DNA of 62,902 nucleotides from Oscillospiraceae bacterium (GCA_017632035.1 JAGBSG010000010.1:1-62902), one strand, 5' to 3'; positions 34,695 to 44,105 are shown, counted from the stretch's first letter. Notes: generated by a model from the sequence alone, not told the origin. Numbers and translations: made by a program.

Positions 34695-35585
34695 TCATGG
34701 CTTGCTCTTCCCTGCCGCGTGCAATTCACTTACCAATGCAGCGCCAAGTATCAAAATAGCACCAATTAAATCCGTCAGCCGCAAGGGTTCGCTCAGCAGC
34801 ACGACCGACAGAATTACTGCTACAACAGGATCCAGATAGCTAATAACTGCTACACTTTGGGCGCTTAGGTGTGACATAGAAGCAAAATACAGATAGTAAG
34901 CAAAACCCGTGTGCACAACACCAACAGTCAGCAGCAGGAGAACGGAATCAACGGTCAGCGGTTCTGCCGCCTGATAGGTAACAGCGCAGTATGGAAGCAT
35001 AACAAGTGCGGCAACTCCGAGCTGCATAACGGTTTTGTCATAGGAATCAATGTTTTTGATCTTCTTGTTCATCAAAACAACAGAGGCATACAGCACAGCA
35101 GCGGATAAGCCAAACAGGATCCCCTTCCCCTGCCCGGCCCCAAAAGAGCCGGATTGGAGAACTCCGGAGATCAAAATCATACCGACGATTGCAGTTATAA
35201 CACACAGCACCTTTTTAACAGTCAGGGATTCCTTTAATAACAGCGGAGAGGCCAGGATCACAAGTATAGGTGCCATATAGTAGCACAATGTGGAAACAGC
35301 CACCGATGTATATCGATAGGATTCAAACAGCAGTATCCAATTAAAGCCGATGCATGCGCCGGAGAGGCTTAACCAAAGGAAATTGGCCTTCAACGACGCA
35401 ATGGATATTGGTTTGCGCCTGCACGCAATGACTGAAAGCAAAAAAATCGTTCCTACGATCCCTCTTACAAGAGCGATCATGCTGCTTTGAAGCGGAATAT
35501 GTTTTACAAAAATTCCGATTGTGCCAAACAAGATCATTGACACAGTCAGCTTGATTAGAGCAGCTCTGTTCTGATTCATATGCAT
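34695..35585 (-). CDS. EamA-family (DMT) transporter
   Basis: A 296-residue protein with about ten transmembrane helices arranged as two EamA repeats, e.g. LTVSMILFGTIGIFVKH at the start of the first and GKGILFGLSAAVLYA at the second. The family exports amino acids or metabolites; the substrate cannot be read. ATG 35585 (MHMNQNRAAL) follows GAAGGG. Confidence 0.88.
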   Translation of the reverse strand: MHMNQNRAALIKLTVSMILFGTIGIFVKHIPLQSSMIALVRGIVGTIFLLSVIACRRKPISIASLKANFLWLSLSGACIGFNWILLFESYRYTSVAVSTLCYYMAPILVILASPLLLKESLTVKKVLCVITAIVGMILISGVLQSGSFGAGQGKGILFGLSAAVLYASVVLMNKKIKNIDSYDKTVMQLGVAALVMLPYCAVTYQAAEPLTVDSVLLLLTVGVVHTGFAYYLYFASMSHLSAQSVAVISYLDPVVAVILSVVLLSEPLRLTDLIGAILILGAALVSELHAAGKSKP

Positions 35586-35654
35586 CACATACCCTTCACA
35601 ATATGACACATTATACCGCGACGCGGCTGCATTGTCAACGAAACAAACACACAG

Positions 35655-35686
35655 AAAAGCCGGGTGCATAATCAAATGCACCCGGC
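35655..35686 (-). terminator. Terminator after the NCS2 permease
   Basis: An 11-bp perfect stem GCCGGGTGCAT/ATGCACCCGGC followed on the minus strand by TTTTCTG. Confidence 0.85.
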
Positions 35687-35702
35687 CTGATTGGATATTG
35701 GA

Positions 35703-37067
35703 TTACAGGAAGATATACTTCAGAATGAACAGAAACGCAAGGACATACATCAGGGGGCTGACCTTCTTGGCCTTACCGGTAACAACATTCAGAACAACAT
35801 AGGAAATGATGCCCAGGCAGATGCCCTCGGAAATGCTGTAGAACAGCGGCATAGCCAGAATGGTCAGGTATGCAGGAATAGCCTCAGTCAGGTTGTCATC
35901 GTCGAAACGGATCTCTGTGACAGAGCTGACCATCAGGAAGCCAACCATGATCAGAGCGGGAGCGGTTGCAAAGGAAGGAATGGAAGTGAACAGAGGCGCA
36001 AACAAAGTAGCCAGCAGAAACAGCACGCCGGTGACCAGTGCAGTCAGGCCGGTACGGCCGCCGGAGCTGACGCCAGCCGCAGACTCAACGAAGGTGGTAA
36101 CGGTGGAGGTGCCCATGACAGCGCCAACAGTGGTACCAACAGCATCAGCCATCAGTGCGGGCTTAATGCGGGGCAGCTTGCCGTCCTCGTCCAGCATGTT
36201 GGCCTTGGTAGCAACGCCGATCAAGGTGCCCAGGGTATCAAAGATGTCAACAAACAGGAACGCGAAGATAACCACGATGAAGTCCAGAGGCTTGATCACG
36301 GAGAAGTCGACAGTGAAGCACTGGCCGAAGGTAGCACCCAGCTTGGAGAAATCTGCAGAGAAGAAGCTGGTGGGTACCACACTGTAGAAGCCTGCATCAG
36401 GAGCTGGTACATACAGACCGGTCCACTGACACACCATGCCCAGGATCCAGGTGGCAATGATGCCGTACAGAATGCTGCCCTTGACCTTCTTGATATGCAG
36501 TGCAGCAGTGATCATCAAGCCGATAACAGCCAGCAGAGCACAGATACCGTGGGTGTTGAAATTCTCAGTAAAGCTGGTAATGGTAACAAGGGTGGAAGAA
36601 TCCACAGACAGGCCGGCGTTCTGCAGGCCGATGAAGGCGATAAACAGGCCGATACCGACAGATACACCGCGCTTCAGGGTCAGAGGAATTGCGTTAAAGA
36701 TTGCTTCACGGACATTGGTCAGGGAAAGAACGATGAAAATCAGACCTTCCACGAAGACAGCCAACAGCGCTACCTGCCAGGGATAACCCATGGCACCGCA
36801 GACGGTGTAAGCAAGATACGCATTCAGTCCCATACCGGCAGACAGGGCAAAGGGAAGGTTTGCAAAGAACGCCATGCAGGCAGTGCCAATGAAAGATGCT
36901 AGCGCAGTAGCCAGCAGAACTGCGGTGGGATCCATTCCTGCAGCGCTGAGGATGCTGGGGTTGACGGCCAGGATGTAAGCCATCGTCATGAAGGTGGTAA
37001 TGCCGGCCATGACTTCGGTCTTCACATTGGTCTTGTTTGCGGAGAGTTTGAAAACCTTTTCGAACAT
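35703..37067 (-). CDS. NCS2-family purine permease (AzgA/PbuG-like)
   Basis: A 454-residue permease with 12-14 helices. Family segments: TEVMAGITTFMTMAYILAVNP near the N-terminus, FAGLGMNAYLAY-type segment (here SAGMGLNAYLAY), and VAVFAFLFVDIFDTLGT-like FAFLFVDIFDTLGTL. Likely imports adenine, guanine or hypoxanthine by proton symport. Strongly biased codons suggest good expression. A hairpin precedes it in the leader. Confidence 0.92.
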   Translation of the reverse strand: MFEKVFKLSANKTNVKTEVMAGITTFMTMAYILAVNPSILSAAGMDPTAVLLATALASFIGTACMAFFANLPFALSAGMGLNAYLAYTVCGAMGYPWQVALLAVFVEGLIFIVLSLTNVREAIFNAIPLTLKRGVSVGIGLFIAFIGLQNAGLSVDSSTLVTITSFTENFNTHGICALLAVIGLMITAALHIKKVKGSILYGIIATWILGMVCQWTGLYVPAPDAGFYSVVPTSFFSADFSKLGATFGQCFTVDFSVIKPLDFIVVIFAFLFVDIFDTLGTLIGVATKANMLDEDGKLPRIKPALMADAVGTTVGAVMGTSTVTTFVESAAGVSSGGRTGLTALVTGVLFLLATLFAPLFTSIPSFATAPALIMVGFLMVSSVTEIRFDDDNLTEAIPAYLTILAMPLFYSISEGICLGIISYVVLNVVTGKAKKVSPLMYVLAFLFILKYIFL

Positions 37068-37103
37068 AACTTTCTACCTTTCTTAATAAATTTTGGAGAA
37101 TGC

Positions 37104-37142
37104 TGTATTTTGTACTTTACTTCCGGACGGAAACAAAATACA
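37104..37142 (-). promoter_or_regulatory. Leader hairpin upstream of the purine permease
   Basis: TGTATTTTGT/ACAAAATACA (10 bp, perfect) encloses TTCCG/CGGAA. It is in the 5' leader of the permease gene, 37 bp before the ATG. It does not match the guanine/adenine riboswitch consensus. Possibly an operator or RNA control element. Confidence 0.45.
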
Positions 37143-37230
37143 ACTTTATTTTAACATTAGATGCAAAAATTGCAACAATTTTCTGCATATATGTGAAAAA
37201 TATATTGAATGTGCTAAACCATAGGCGGTC

Positions 37231-37275
37231 AAAAAACATCTCTCCTGAAAGTTTGAACAGGAGAGATGTTTTTTT
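37231..37275. terminator. Bidirectional terminator after ispA
   Basis: AAAAAACATCTCTCCTG and CAGGAGAGATGTTTTTT form a long perfect stem. The stem overlaps the ispA stop codon. Confidence 0.9.
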
Positions 37276-38152
37276 ATACAGTGCGATCCGTCAGGCTACG
37301 GGCAAGCTGCATCATGTAACTGCTGTCTGCAAATACATCCAATGCATCAATTGCGGACTGGGTATAGCACTTTACAAGATCTTCACATTTTTCCAGTCCA
37401 TACAGCCGGACAAAGGTGTTTTTTCCTGCATCAGTACTGATTGCTTTACCAAGCTCCTGGGCGTTTCCGATCACATCCAACATGTCATCACGGATCTGGA
37501 ATGCAAGCCCCAGATTTGTGGCAAATGCCGCTGCAGCTTCAATCTGTTGGGAGGATCCACCGCCTGCGATCACACCCAGTATGCAGGCGGCACGAATCAA
37601 AGCACCGGTCTTTCTCGTTTGAATATCAATTACTTCTTGTTCGGTGCACTGGCGTTCTTCACTCATGATATCCAGCACCTGTCCACCAACCATACCGATC
37701 TGGCCGGCACAATTGGACAGAACATCAACGGCGCGAATGCGTGTAGCAGCATCAAATGGTGCTTTTGCCAATTCAGCAAACGCAGCGGTCAGTAAAGCAT
37801 CGCCGGCCAATACCGCCATTGCTTCACCATATACTTTATGGTTAGTCGGTCTGCCCCTGCGGAAATCATCGTTATCCATACAGGGAAGATCGTCATGGAT
37901 CAGGCTGTAAGTATGGATCATTTCTACAGCGGCAGCAAAGGTAACTGCATCCTTCCAGTTACCGCTGCACATCCTGCAAAAATCAAACACGAATACAGGG
38001 CGCAGCCGCTTGCCACCGGCCAAGAGACTATAGCGCATAGCGGAAAACAGTTGTTTCTGGGGTTCGGTGTCATGATGAAAACACGATTCATCCATATATT
38101 GCTCAATATAATCCCTATACGCCGTGGTCAGGGATTCAAACATCTCCATCTC
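37274..38152 (-). CDS. ispA: Polyprenyl (farnesyl) diphosphate synthase
   Basis: A 292-residue trans-prenyltransferase. The first Asp-rich motif is in LIHDDLPCMDND and the second in FQIRDDMLD; GGKRLRP is also intact. It makes farnesyl (or geranylgeranyl) diphosphate for undecaprenyl and quinone precursors. The start is ATG 38152 after GAGGAGG; it overlaps xseB by 17 bp, as in many Firmicutes. Confidence 0.94.
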   Translation of the reverse strand, partial: EMEMFESLTTAYRDYIEQYMDESCFHHDTEPQKQLFSAMRYSLLAGGKRLRPVFVFDFCRMCSGNWKDAVTFAAAVEMIHTYSLIHDDLPCMDNDDFRRGRPTNHKVYGEAMAVLAGDALLTAAFAELAKAPFDAATRIRAVDVLSNCAGQIGMVGGQVLDIMSEERQCTEQEVIDIQTRKTGALIRAACILGVIAGGGSSQQIEAAAAFATNLGLAFQIRDDMLDVIGNAQELGKAISTDAGKNTFVRLYGLEKCEDLVKCYTQSAIDALDVFADSSYMMQLARSLTDRTV

Positions 38153-38372
38153 CAAACGCCTCCTCAACAGGATCTCCGTTGCCATCACTCAGGACTTTTT
38201 TTACTTGAAGCTCAGCCTCATCCAAAAGCTTTCCGCAGCTTCTGACAAGCTCAGTGCCCTCCTGAAACAGCTTCAATGATTCTTCCAGCGGTACATCGCC
38301 GCGTTCCATGGCTCGAACGATTTGTTCAAGACGTGCCATATTCGCTTCAAAGGTTTGATTCTCCTTATTCAC
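38136..38372 (-). CDS. xseB: Exodeoxyribonuclease VII small subunit
   Basis: A 78-residue helical protein with the family sequence FEANMARLEQIVRAME and LFQEGTELVRSC. It binds XseA in multiple copies. Overlaps xseA by 4 bp and ispA by 17 bp. Confidence 0.94.
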   Translation of the reverse strand: MNKENQTFEANMARLEQIVRAMERGDVPLEESLKLFQEGTELVRSCGKLLDEAELQVKKVLSDGNGDPVEEAFGDGDV

Positions 38373-39580
38373 TTCGCATTCTCCTTTATATCCGATACAG
38401 TGGCAGTAAATCTACCGTCAGACAATGACACCGCAACCGTGTCGCCGATAGCAACTTGATTTACTGAGCGTGCAACATGTCCATCTGGGGCCTCAGCCAT
38501 GGCATATCCCCGCGACAACACTTTCAGTGGACTCATAGCATCCAGCTTGGCCGTCAAACCAATAAAACGCTGCGATTGATTGCTGATATTCCTTGTCTGG
38601 ACATTGACAAGGCGCTCAGCTGCCGCAGACAGCACTTCACGCCTTTGAGACAGATATCCGTACGGACTCCGCAGGTATCCGCTCCCCGACAGGACCTGTA
38701 AATGCTTTTTAGAGGCCTTCAGCTGCCGTATAAGGGCTGTTGCCAAAGCAACCGACATGGAATCCAGTGTCTGCCTGAGTGCCGCCTGATCCGGCACAGC
38801 AAGCTCAGCGGCATTGGAGGGCGTTGCAGCCCTGACACCGGCCACATAGTCTGATATGGTTACATCAGGCTCGTGCCCCACTGCTGAGATAACTGGGATC
38901 TGTGACTCAAAGATCGCATAAGCTACACGCTCATCATTAAAGGCCCAAAGGTCTTCAATGGAGCCGCCTCCTCTGCCAACAATCAGCAGGTCTGCAAGCT
39001 TATGCCGGTTGGCATAACGGATTGCTGCCACAATTTCCGCAGGCGCTTCTGTACCCTGTACACGCACCGGCAAAAGGCGTACCTTGGTAAGCGGATATCG
39101 CTTTCTCAGTACCCGCAGCATATCATGTACAGCTGCACCGGCAGCGCTTGTGACGATACCGATCGTACTGGGATACTTCGGGATCGGCTTTTTGTGTAAA
39201 GGATCGAACAGCCCTTGTGCACCCAACTTAGCCTTCAGCTGTTCAAAAGCAGCATGCAGGTCCCCTACCCCGTCGATGGCCATGGCAGTACAGTACAGCT
39301 GATATGCACCGTCCCGGGGGTATACACTGATCCGACCCATGGCAATCACCTTCATGCCGTTCTCCGGGCGGAAACGCAGACGCACAGCACTGCTTTTAAA
39401 CATAACGCATTTCAGCGCCGCGCCTTCATCCTTTAAGGTGAAGTAATGATGACCGGAGGGATACACCTTGTAGTTGCTGATCTCTCCGCTCACCGCAACG
39501 CCGGAAAGCAGGTTGTCACCGTCCATCATCACGCGGATATATTCATTTATCTGGGAGATCGAGAGAACCTTTTGGGCCAT
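38369..39580 (-). CDS. xseA: Exodeoxyribonuclease VII large subunit
   Basis: A 403-residue nuclease subunit. An OB-fold N-terminus (VSGEISNYKVYPSGHHYFTLKD) is followed by the catalytic domain with GIVTSAAGAAVHDMLRV, GRGGGSIEDLWAFND and VGHEPDVTISDYVA. It degrades ssDNA from both ends. Coupled to xseB. Confidence 0.95.
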   Translation of the reverse strand: MAQKVLSISQINEYIRVMMDGDNLLSGVAVSGEISNYKVYPSGHHYFTLKDEGAALKCVMFKSSAVRLRFRPENGMKVIAMGRISVYPRDGAYQLYCTAMAIDGVGDLHAAFEQLKAKLGAQGLFDPLHKKPIPKYPSTIGIVTSAAGAAVHDMLRVLRKRYPLTKVRLLPVRVQGTEAPAEIVAAIRYANRHKLADLLIVGRGGGSIEDLWAFNDERVAYAIFESQIPVISAVGHEPDVTISDYVAGVRAATPSNAAELAVPDQAALRQTLDSMSVALATALIRQLKASKKHLQVLSGSGYLRSPYGYLSQRREVLSAAAERLVNVQTRNISNQSQRFIGLTAKLDAMSPLKVLSRGYAMAEAPDGHVARSVNQVAIGDTVAVSLSDGRFTATVSDIKENAK

Positions 39581-39581
39581 A

Positions 39582-40505
39582 TCACGCCTCCTGTAGTCTG
39601 TAGGTAAGAACCGCTACGCCCATAGCATTGTCGGTTGAAAATCTCGGCTGACAAAAAATCGGATCTAACGGTTGCATATGGCTTCTCAGCAGCGAATTAG
39701 AGGCAACTCCGCCGGAAAACACCACATCCAAACCAGGGTATTCCTTTAATGCATTGCGAGTAGCTTCCATAACAGCACCTGCGATACAGCGCAGAGCATA
39801 GGCCGCCGTTTCAGCGGCATCATTGGTGCGCTGGTAAAAGGCCTGCACCTTGTTCTGCACACCGGAAAGCGAAAACGAAGCGCCGTTGCACTTAACGCGA
39901 AACACTTCCTTTCCACAGGCCGACGCGCTCAGTTCATCCAGATGCCTTCCGGATGGGAAAGGCAGACCTAAAAGCTGCCCGGTACGGTCGATCAACTGAC
40001 CGGCCGAGATATCTGTCGTGCCGCCGATTTTGGTACATTTAACATTCTTTCCCTCCGGCTCTACCAGCAGAAGCTCCGTAGTACCGCCGGACAGATGCCA
40101 TGCCAGATGCGCCCTGTCCATAACATCAAGCCTGCCTGCGCTCCACAAGGAGGCTGCCACATGCCCCTGTTGGTGTGAAATCTGGACCAGCGGAACACCG
40201 AGAATATCAGAAAGGAGTTTTGCGTGGGAGTACCCTACCATAAAGCAGGGCATATAACTGCCCTCCACAGCCCTGGGCCGTGTGCTGACGCCAACGGCAG
40301 TCACCTTGGATAAATCGAAATTGGAAAACAGCCTGCCGGAAAGCTCCGGCAGGCTCTTGATATGTGCAAAGACAGCATCGCTTTGACGAAGCCCGAGTTC
40401 ACCCGGTTTCACAGGGAGCAGCTGTGAGTAATTCTCCCCATCTACACCATCAAAATACGCAACAGAGGTCGTGTAGTTGCTGGTGTCAAAGCCGATCACA
40501 CCCAT
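39582..40505 (-). CDS. TsaD/Kae1-like protein (paralogue)
   Basis: A 307-residue ASKHA-fold protein related to TsaD, the tRNA t6A-modifying enzyme. It begins GFDTSNYTTS, keeps a metal-type HQQGH (about residues 114-118), WHLSGGTTEL and SGGVASNSLL. It is shorter and more diverged than true TsaD, and its place between nusB and xseA is typical of a clostridial paralogue. Function unknown; whether it also takes part in t6A synthesis cannot be said. Confidence 0.75.
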   Translation of the reverse strand: MGVIGFDTSNYTTSVAYFDGVDGENYSQLLPVKPGELGLRQSDAVFAHIKSLPELSGRLFSNFDLSKVTAVGVSTRPRAVEGSYMPCFMVGYSHAKLLSDILGVPLVQISHQQGHVAASLWSAGRLDVMDRAHLAWHLSGGTTELLLVEPEGKNVKCTKIGGTTDISAGQLIDRTGQLLGLPFPSGRHLDELSASACGKEVFRVKCNGASFSLSGVQNKVQAFYQRTNDAAETAAYALRCIAGAVMEATRNALKEYPGLDVVFSGGVASNSLLRSHMQPLDPIFCQPRFSTDNAMGVAVLTYRLQEA

Positions 40506-40508
40506 AGC

Positions 40509-40985
40509 TCAAACCTCTTCCGCAGTTTTTTCAGGCTGCGCAGCCTGCAGGCTTCTGGCAAAGGAGCCAAGAATGCCGTTTACAAAAGAGCCGGTATCGT
40601 CGCCGTCATATTTCTTTGCCAGACGAACCGCTTCCGAGATGGCAACACCGGTGGGAACATCCTCAACAAACAGGATCTCATAAATTGCCAGCTGCATAAT
40701 GGCCCGGGCAAGCCGGGAAATACGGCTCACATCCCAGCCGATGGAGAATTTCTGAATATGGGCATTCAGATCCTCACTACGGTTTGCCACACCGGAAACC
40801 ACACCGTCAATATAGGCAAGCTGGGGACGGCTGGGCCGTTCGGAGTAGACCTGATTCTCATCGGCAAGCTTTGCATAATACTCTTTTTCCAGTCTTGCTG
40901 ATACAACTTCCTCTGGCTCGTCCTTAGTAAAGCCGTGGCTGTAAATCAAATGTACTGCCAGTTCTCTGGCATTTGCTCTAGTCAT
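40509..40985 (-). CDS. nusB: Transcription antitermination factor NusB
   Basis: A 158-residue all-helical protein for rRNA antitermination. ATG 40985 (MTRANARELAVHLIY) follows AAGGAAA. The C-terminal VAISEAVRLAKKY and FVNGILGSFAR are diagnostic. Lies 11 bp after the Asp23 gene. Confidence 0.93.
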   Translation of the reverse strand: MTRANARELAVHLIYSHGFTKDEPEEVVSARLEKEYYAKLADENQVYSERPSRPQLAYIDGVVSGVANRSEDLNAHIQKFSIGWDVSRISRLARAIMQLAIYEILFVEDVPTGVAISEAVRLAKKYDGDDTGSFVNGILGSFARSLQAAQPEKTAEEV

Positions 40986-40996
40986 ATAGTTTTTCC

Positions 40997-41365
40997 TTAC
41001 TGGCGGGAAATACCGCATACATTCACATTAACAGACGCAACCTTTACGCCTGTCATGGATTCTACAGCAGCTGCAACTGCCTCCTGCACGGCTTTGGCCA
41101 CTGCGACAACACTCTGGCCGTAATTGATGATCACATTGCAGTCAATATACAGCTCATCACTGTCACCAATGGTGATCTTCATTCCTCTGCCCCAATTTTT
41201 CTTGCCGATGATCTCAGCGATGTCGGCACCGGGCTTAGTGCTCAAGCCGATGATGCCTTCCACATCAGCAACTGCATTGGAAACAATGGCCGCGACCACG
41301 TCCTCAGAAATCATAACTGTACCGCTGTCCTGTACCTGGGTAATGTACTGCTTGTTTTCAGCCAT
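40997..41365 (-). CDS. Asp23/Gls24-family protein
   Basis: A 122-residue member of the alkaline-shock protein family, linked to envelope homeostasis. IVSNAVADVEGIIGLS and the periodic beta/alpha pattern VIINYGQSVVAVAKAVQEAV are typical. First gene of the asp23-nusB-tsaD-like-xseA-xseB-ispA series; RBS AGGAGG. Confidence 0.9.
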   Translation of the reverse strand: MAENKQYITQVQDSGTVMISEDVVAAIVSNAVADVEGIIGLSTKPGADIAEIIGKKNWGRGMKITIGDSDELYIDCNVIINYGQSVVAVAKAVQEAVAAAVESMTGVKVASVNVNVCGISRQ

Positions 41366-41507
41366 GTGAATACCTCCTAATTCGTGTCAGCAAATCATGT
41401 AAAGACACACTTTTGTTTATTGTACCACAAATTAGAAAAAATACAACTGTTTTCTTACTGGTGACCGGGAAATATCACAATCAGTATTGGAAACACATAA
41501 AAAGAAA

Positions 41508-41531
41508 CCCCAAAGGTATAGACCTTTGGGG
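41508..41531 (-). terminator. Terminator of the spoIIIA operon
   Basis: CCCCAAAGGT/ACCTTTGGGG (10 bp perfect), followed on the minus strand by TTTCTTTTT. Confidence 0.88.
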
Positions 41532-41538
41532 AAAATCT

Positions 41539-42081
41539 TTACTGGACCTCAACAACACGAATATCATCCATCTCATATTCAGATTGCGCCATGACGATGT
41601 CCGCGATCACAGCAACATCAGTCTGCTGCATACCACCCTCCGGTGTTGCAACGGCTACCGATATACCTTCATCACTGATGTATGCCACGCAGTCAGCATA
41701 CCCCTTTGCAATTACCAAGCTTTCGATCTGGGCCTCGCACAGAGCTACCTGAACGATCTGCTCTAATTGCGCATTTGTTTCTGCAGCATCCTCGTTCTGA
41801 TTATAAGCCATCGCTTCCTGCAGTAATGTGACTGCACTGTCTCTGGCCTCCTGCCTAGAAAGACGAACTGCCGCAAAATAGTTGGAGATCGTCGATGTAC
41901 CGTTAATGCTGCTATCATCTCCCATAACCAGCGTATCGGATGACAGGAGCTTTGAAGCGTCCAGCGTATCTGTCAGGTCCGCAACAGCCTGATCCTCACT
42001 GTACAGCCAATTCAGATAGATACCTGCGCATACTGTCACCAGTACAGCCGCAGCCATTAAATTCTTCTTCCACGTTTTCAT
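41539..42081 (-). CDS. spoIIIAH: Stage III sporulation protein AH
   Basis: A 180-residue mother-cell membrane protein. One N-terminal helix (MAAAVLVTVCAGIYLNWLY) precedes an extracellular domain with a helical region (SRQEARDSAVTLLQEAM) and a YscJ/FliF-like ring-building fold. It pairs with forespore SpoIIQ to join the two cells. Last gene of the operon. Confidence 0.92.
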   Translation of the reverse strand: MKTWKKNLMAAAVLVTVCAGIYLNWLYSEDQAVADLTDTLDASKLLSSDTLVMGDDSSINGTSTISNYFAAVRLSRQEARDSAVTLLQEAMAYNQNEDAAETNAQLEQIVQVALCEAQIESLVIAKGYADCVAYISDEGISVAVATPEGGMQQTDVAVIADIVMAQSEYEMDDIRVVEVQ

Positions 42082-42094
42082 AAAATGCCTCCAA

Positions 42095-42601
42095 TCATTT
42101 CATTTTCAAAATAGAAATTTTATCCACCCCAAGCCCTGTCGCTTTGGAAACAGCTTCAGCAATCGCCAGCCGCACTGTAGGATTCTCCGCTCCTTGGCAG
42201 ACAATAACCGCGCCAAGATACCGGGGTGGATTTACTTGGCGGACTAGTCCTGTCTCATTTCGCTGCGCATCAGTAACTGTAACGGTGTCTTTTCTTGTCG
42301 TCGCTGTATCGTTGCCTGTAGAGTAGTCATCATTTGTTTGGTACAGTGTTTCTTCACCAGCCGCTTCAGAGAGCATGACCTGTACCTGCCCCGCTCCTTC
42401 TACCTGACTTAGTATAACGGCCAGCCGTTCCTGTAGATCCTTCACTGTCATCACGGTCTGTGTACTGTTTGTTTCAGGCTGCTTTGATGTCGTTCCGGAT
42501 GGTAGCAGCATCAGAACAACGCCTATCACGAGAACCAATGCGGCATATCGGTACTTTTTTAAAAAACCGGGCAGTTTCTCTTTTAATTTTACCCATTCCA
42601 T
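42095..42601 (-). CDS. spoIIIAG: Stage III sporulation protein AG
   Basis: A 168-residue ring-forming protein. A basic N-terminus is followed by a membrane helix (YAALVLVIGVVLMLLP) and a domain with AVILSQVEGAGQVQVMLS and YLGAVIVCQGAENPTVRLAI. It forms a large ring in the feeding channel between mother cell and forespore. Overlaps spoIIIAF by 13 bp. Confidence 0.92.
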   Translation of the reverse strand: MEWVKLKEKLPGFLKKYRYAALVLVIGVVLMLLPSGTTSKQPETNSTQTVMTVKDLQERLAVILSQVEGAGQVQVMLSEAAGEETLYQTNDDYSTGNDTATTRKDTVTVTDAQRNETGLVRQVNPPRYLGAVIVCQGAENPTVRLAIAEAVSKATGLGVDKISILKMK

Positions 42602-43065
42602 TGCTGTTCCTCCTCTGAGATCCCAAGCTTATCTCTGATCCAGGCAGATAATTGGGCTTTTGCATACGGAGATACCGAACCGGTAAGAATGATTTTTTCA
42701 GGTATCTGCGGTTGAGACTTGCTTAGCACACTCTCTACTTCCAATTCAATTCCCAGCGAAGCGGCTTTGTCCAAGATATATGCTTCTGTCTCCGATTTTA
42801 TGATTGCGCTGATCGCCTGTTGGGCCTTATTCTCTCCGTCTGTAACCACATTCTCTGCTTCTATATTCAAAATGTCAGTATACGACAAAAGCCCGGATAG
42901 CTTTATGTTCACCAAAGGAGATGCAATCGCCAGGGCCAGGCACACTCCACTGAGGAATTTGATCACCGCTGTAACAGTGCCTTTCCCTTTCATAAAGCTG
43001 TTTAAGATCCCACACATGGCGGCAACCGACACTACTGAGATCAGATACTCCCTAATCGCACCCAT
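42589..43065 (-). CDS. spoIIIAF: Stage III sporulation protein AF
   Basis: A 158-residue protein with two N-terminal membrane helices (YLISVVSVAAMCGIL, FLSGVCLALAIASPL) and a soluble alpha/beta domain. The start is ATG 43065, overlapping the spoIIIAE stop as TGATG; the longer open frame upstream lies over spoIIIAE and is not protein-like. Confidence 0.88.
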   Translation of the reverse strand: MGAIREYLISVVSVAAMCGILNSFMKGKGTVTAVIKFLSGVCLALAIASPLVNIKLSGLLSYTDILNIEAENVVTDGENKAQQAISAIIKSETEAYILDKAASLGIELEVESVLSKSQPQIPEKIILTGSVSPYAKAQLSAWIRDKLGISEEEQQWNG

Positions 43066-44105
43066 CAGCCCACTCCCTTCATCAGACACACCGTACTGAT
43101 CAGCAGCAGCAAGCATACAGCACTTGTCATTGCCAATAACATACCCATCGCCTTTGTGAAATCCAGAATCAGGCTCACCGGCTGTTTTGCGCCAAACACA
43201 CCACAGACAGCTCCAGTCACCTTCAAAAGGATATACTGTACTCCGATGCGAACAAACGGACCTATCCAAACTGCCAATACCGCCAGAAGGCCATAGACAC
43301 CCACTGCACTCTTCATCACACCGGCACTAACCAGTATCGTTTCGGAGGCATCAGAGAGAATACTGCCAACCACCGGAACCATTCCCGAGATCGTCAGTTT
43401 TGCAGCCTTGATAGCCGCTGCATCCGCTGTGCCACTGACGACACCGGTGATGCTTATATATCCGGTGAATATATATAAAATGATTTTCAGACTCCAGGTC
43501 ATTAACCACTTTATAAAATCTCTGAGCTTGCCGAGCATACCCTCACCCACTGCGCTGTTAGCAATGGAAAGAGCGAGAAACACGTATACCATCGGCACAA
43601 TGATCTGCGAAATCGCAGAACTGAGTAATGCGTCAAACAGCACCGTGCCTGTGTACAGCGCAGCAGAAGTTACTGCACCTCCCTGGGCAGCTACCGCAGC
43701 AGTCATTACAGGCAACAGTAGTTTACCGTATTCACTGAGTTCTGTTACAGTCTGTACGCCCAAGCTGATCAGTGCACTGGCTGGCTGCAGCATCAAAACA
43801 GCAACTGTCAGTGTGCCGATCAGATTTGTTATCCTTTCCGACGCGCCCGGCAGGCTTTGTGCCAAAGAAAGGAGCATGATCGCCGCAATCAGACACATGC
43901 ACACACCTGCAGCTTCCGCTAACGAAGGCTGCAGATAATCTACAGCCTCCCGTACGATCATCCACAAGCCCTGTGCAAAGGTCTCCGGCTCGTCAGGAAG
44001 AAAGTCGGCGCCTGCTTCCGGAACCGGTGGTGCTGTAAACTCCATTGCGCTGACCGGCACAGCGAGAAGTAAAATTATAATGATTGTCAGTAGTACCTTT
44101 TTCAT
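43065..44105 (-). CDS. spoIIIAE: Stage III sporulation protein AE
   Basis: A 346-residue polytopic protein with a signal-like N-terminus (VLLTIIIILLLAVPVSAM) and about eight helices, as expected for the export-like core of the SpoIIIA channel. Overlaps spoIIIAD and spoIIIAF. Confidence 0.92.
   Translation of the reverse strand: MKKVLLTIIIILLLAVPVSAMEFTAPPVPEAGADFLPDEPETFAQGLWMIVREAVDYLQPSLAEAAGVCMCLIAAIMLLSLAQSLPGASERITNLIGTLTVAVLMLQPASALISLGVQTVTELSEYGKLLLPVMTAAVAAQGGAVTSAALYTGTVLFDALLSSAISQIIVPMVYVFLALSIANSAVGEGMLGKLRDFIKWLMTWSLKIILYIFTGYISITGVVSGTADAAAIKAAKLTISGMVPVVGSILSDASETILVSAGVMKSAVGVYGLLAVLAVWIGPFVRIGVQYILLKVTGAVCGVFGAKQPVSLILDFTKAMGMLLAMTSAVCLLLLISTVCLMKGVG

Noticed and set aside
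37100-37795. 231-aa rightward frame opposite ispA
   Set aside because: Antisense shadow of ispA that starts across the permease leader; no RBS or family features.
42589-43269. Long form of spoIIIAF
   Set aside because: The first 68 residues lie over spoIIIAE in another frame and are not protein-like; the TGATG junction at 43065 gives the normal protein.
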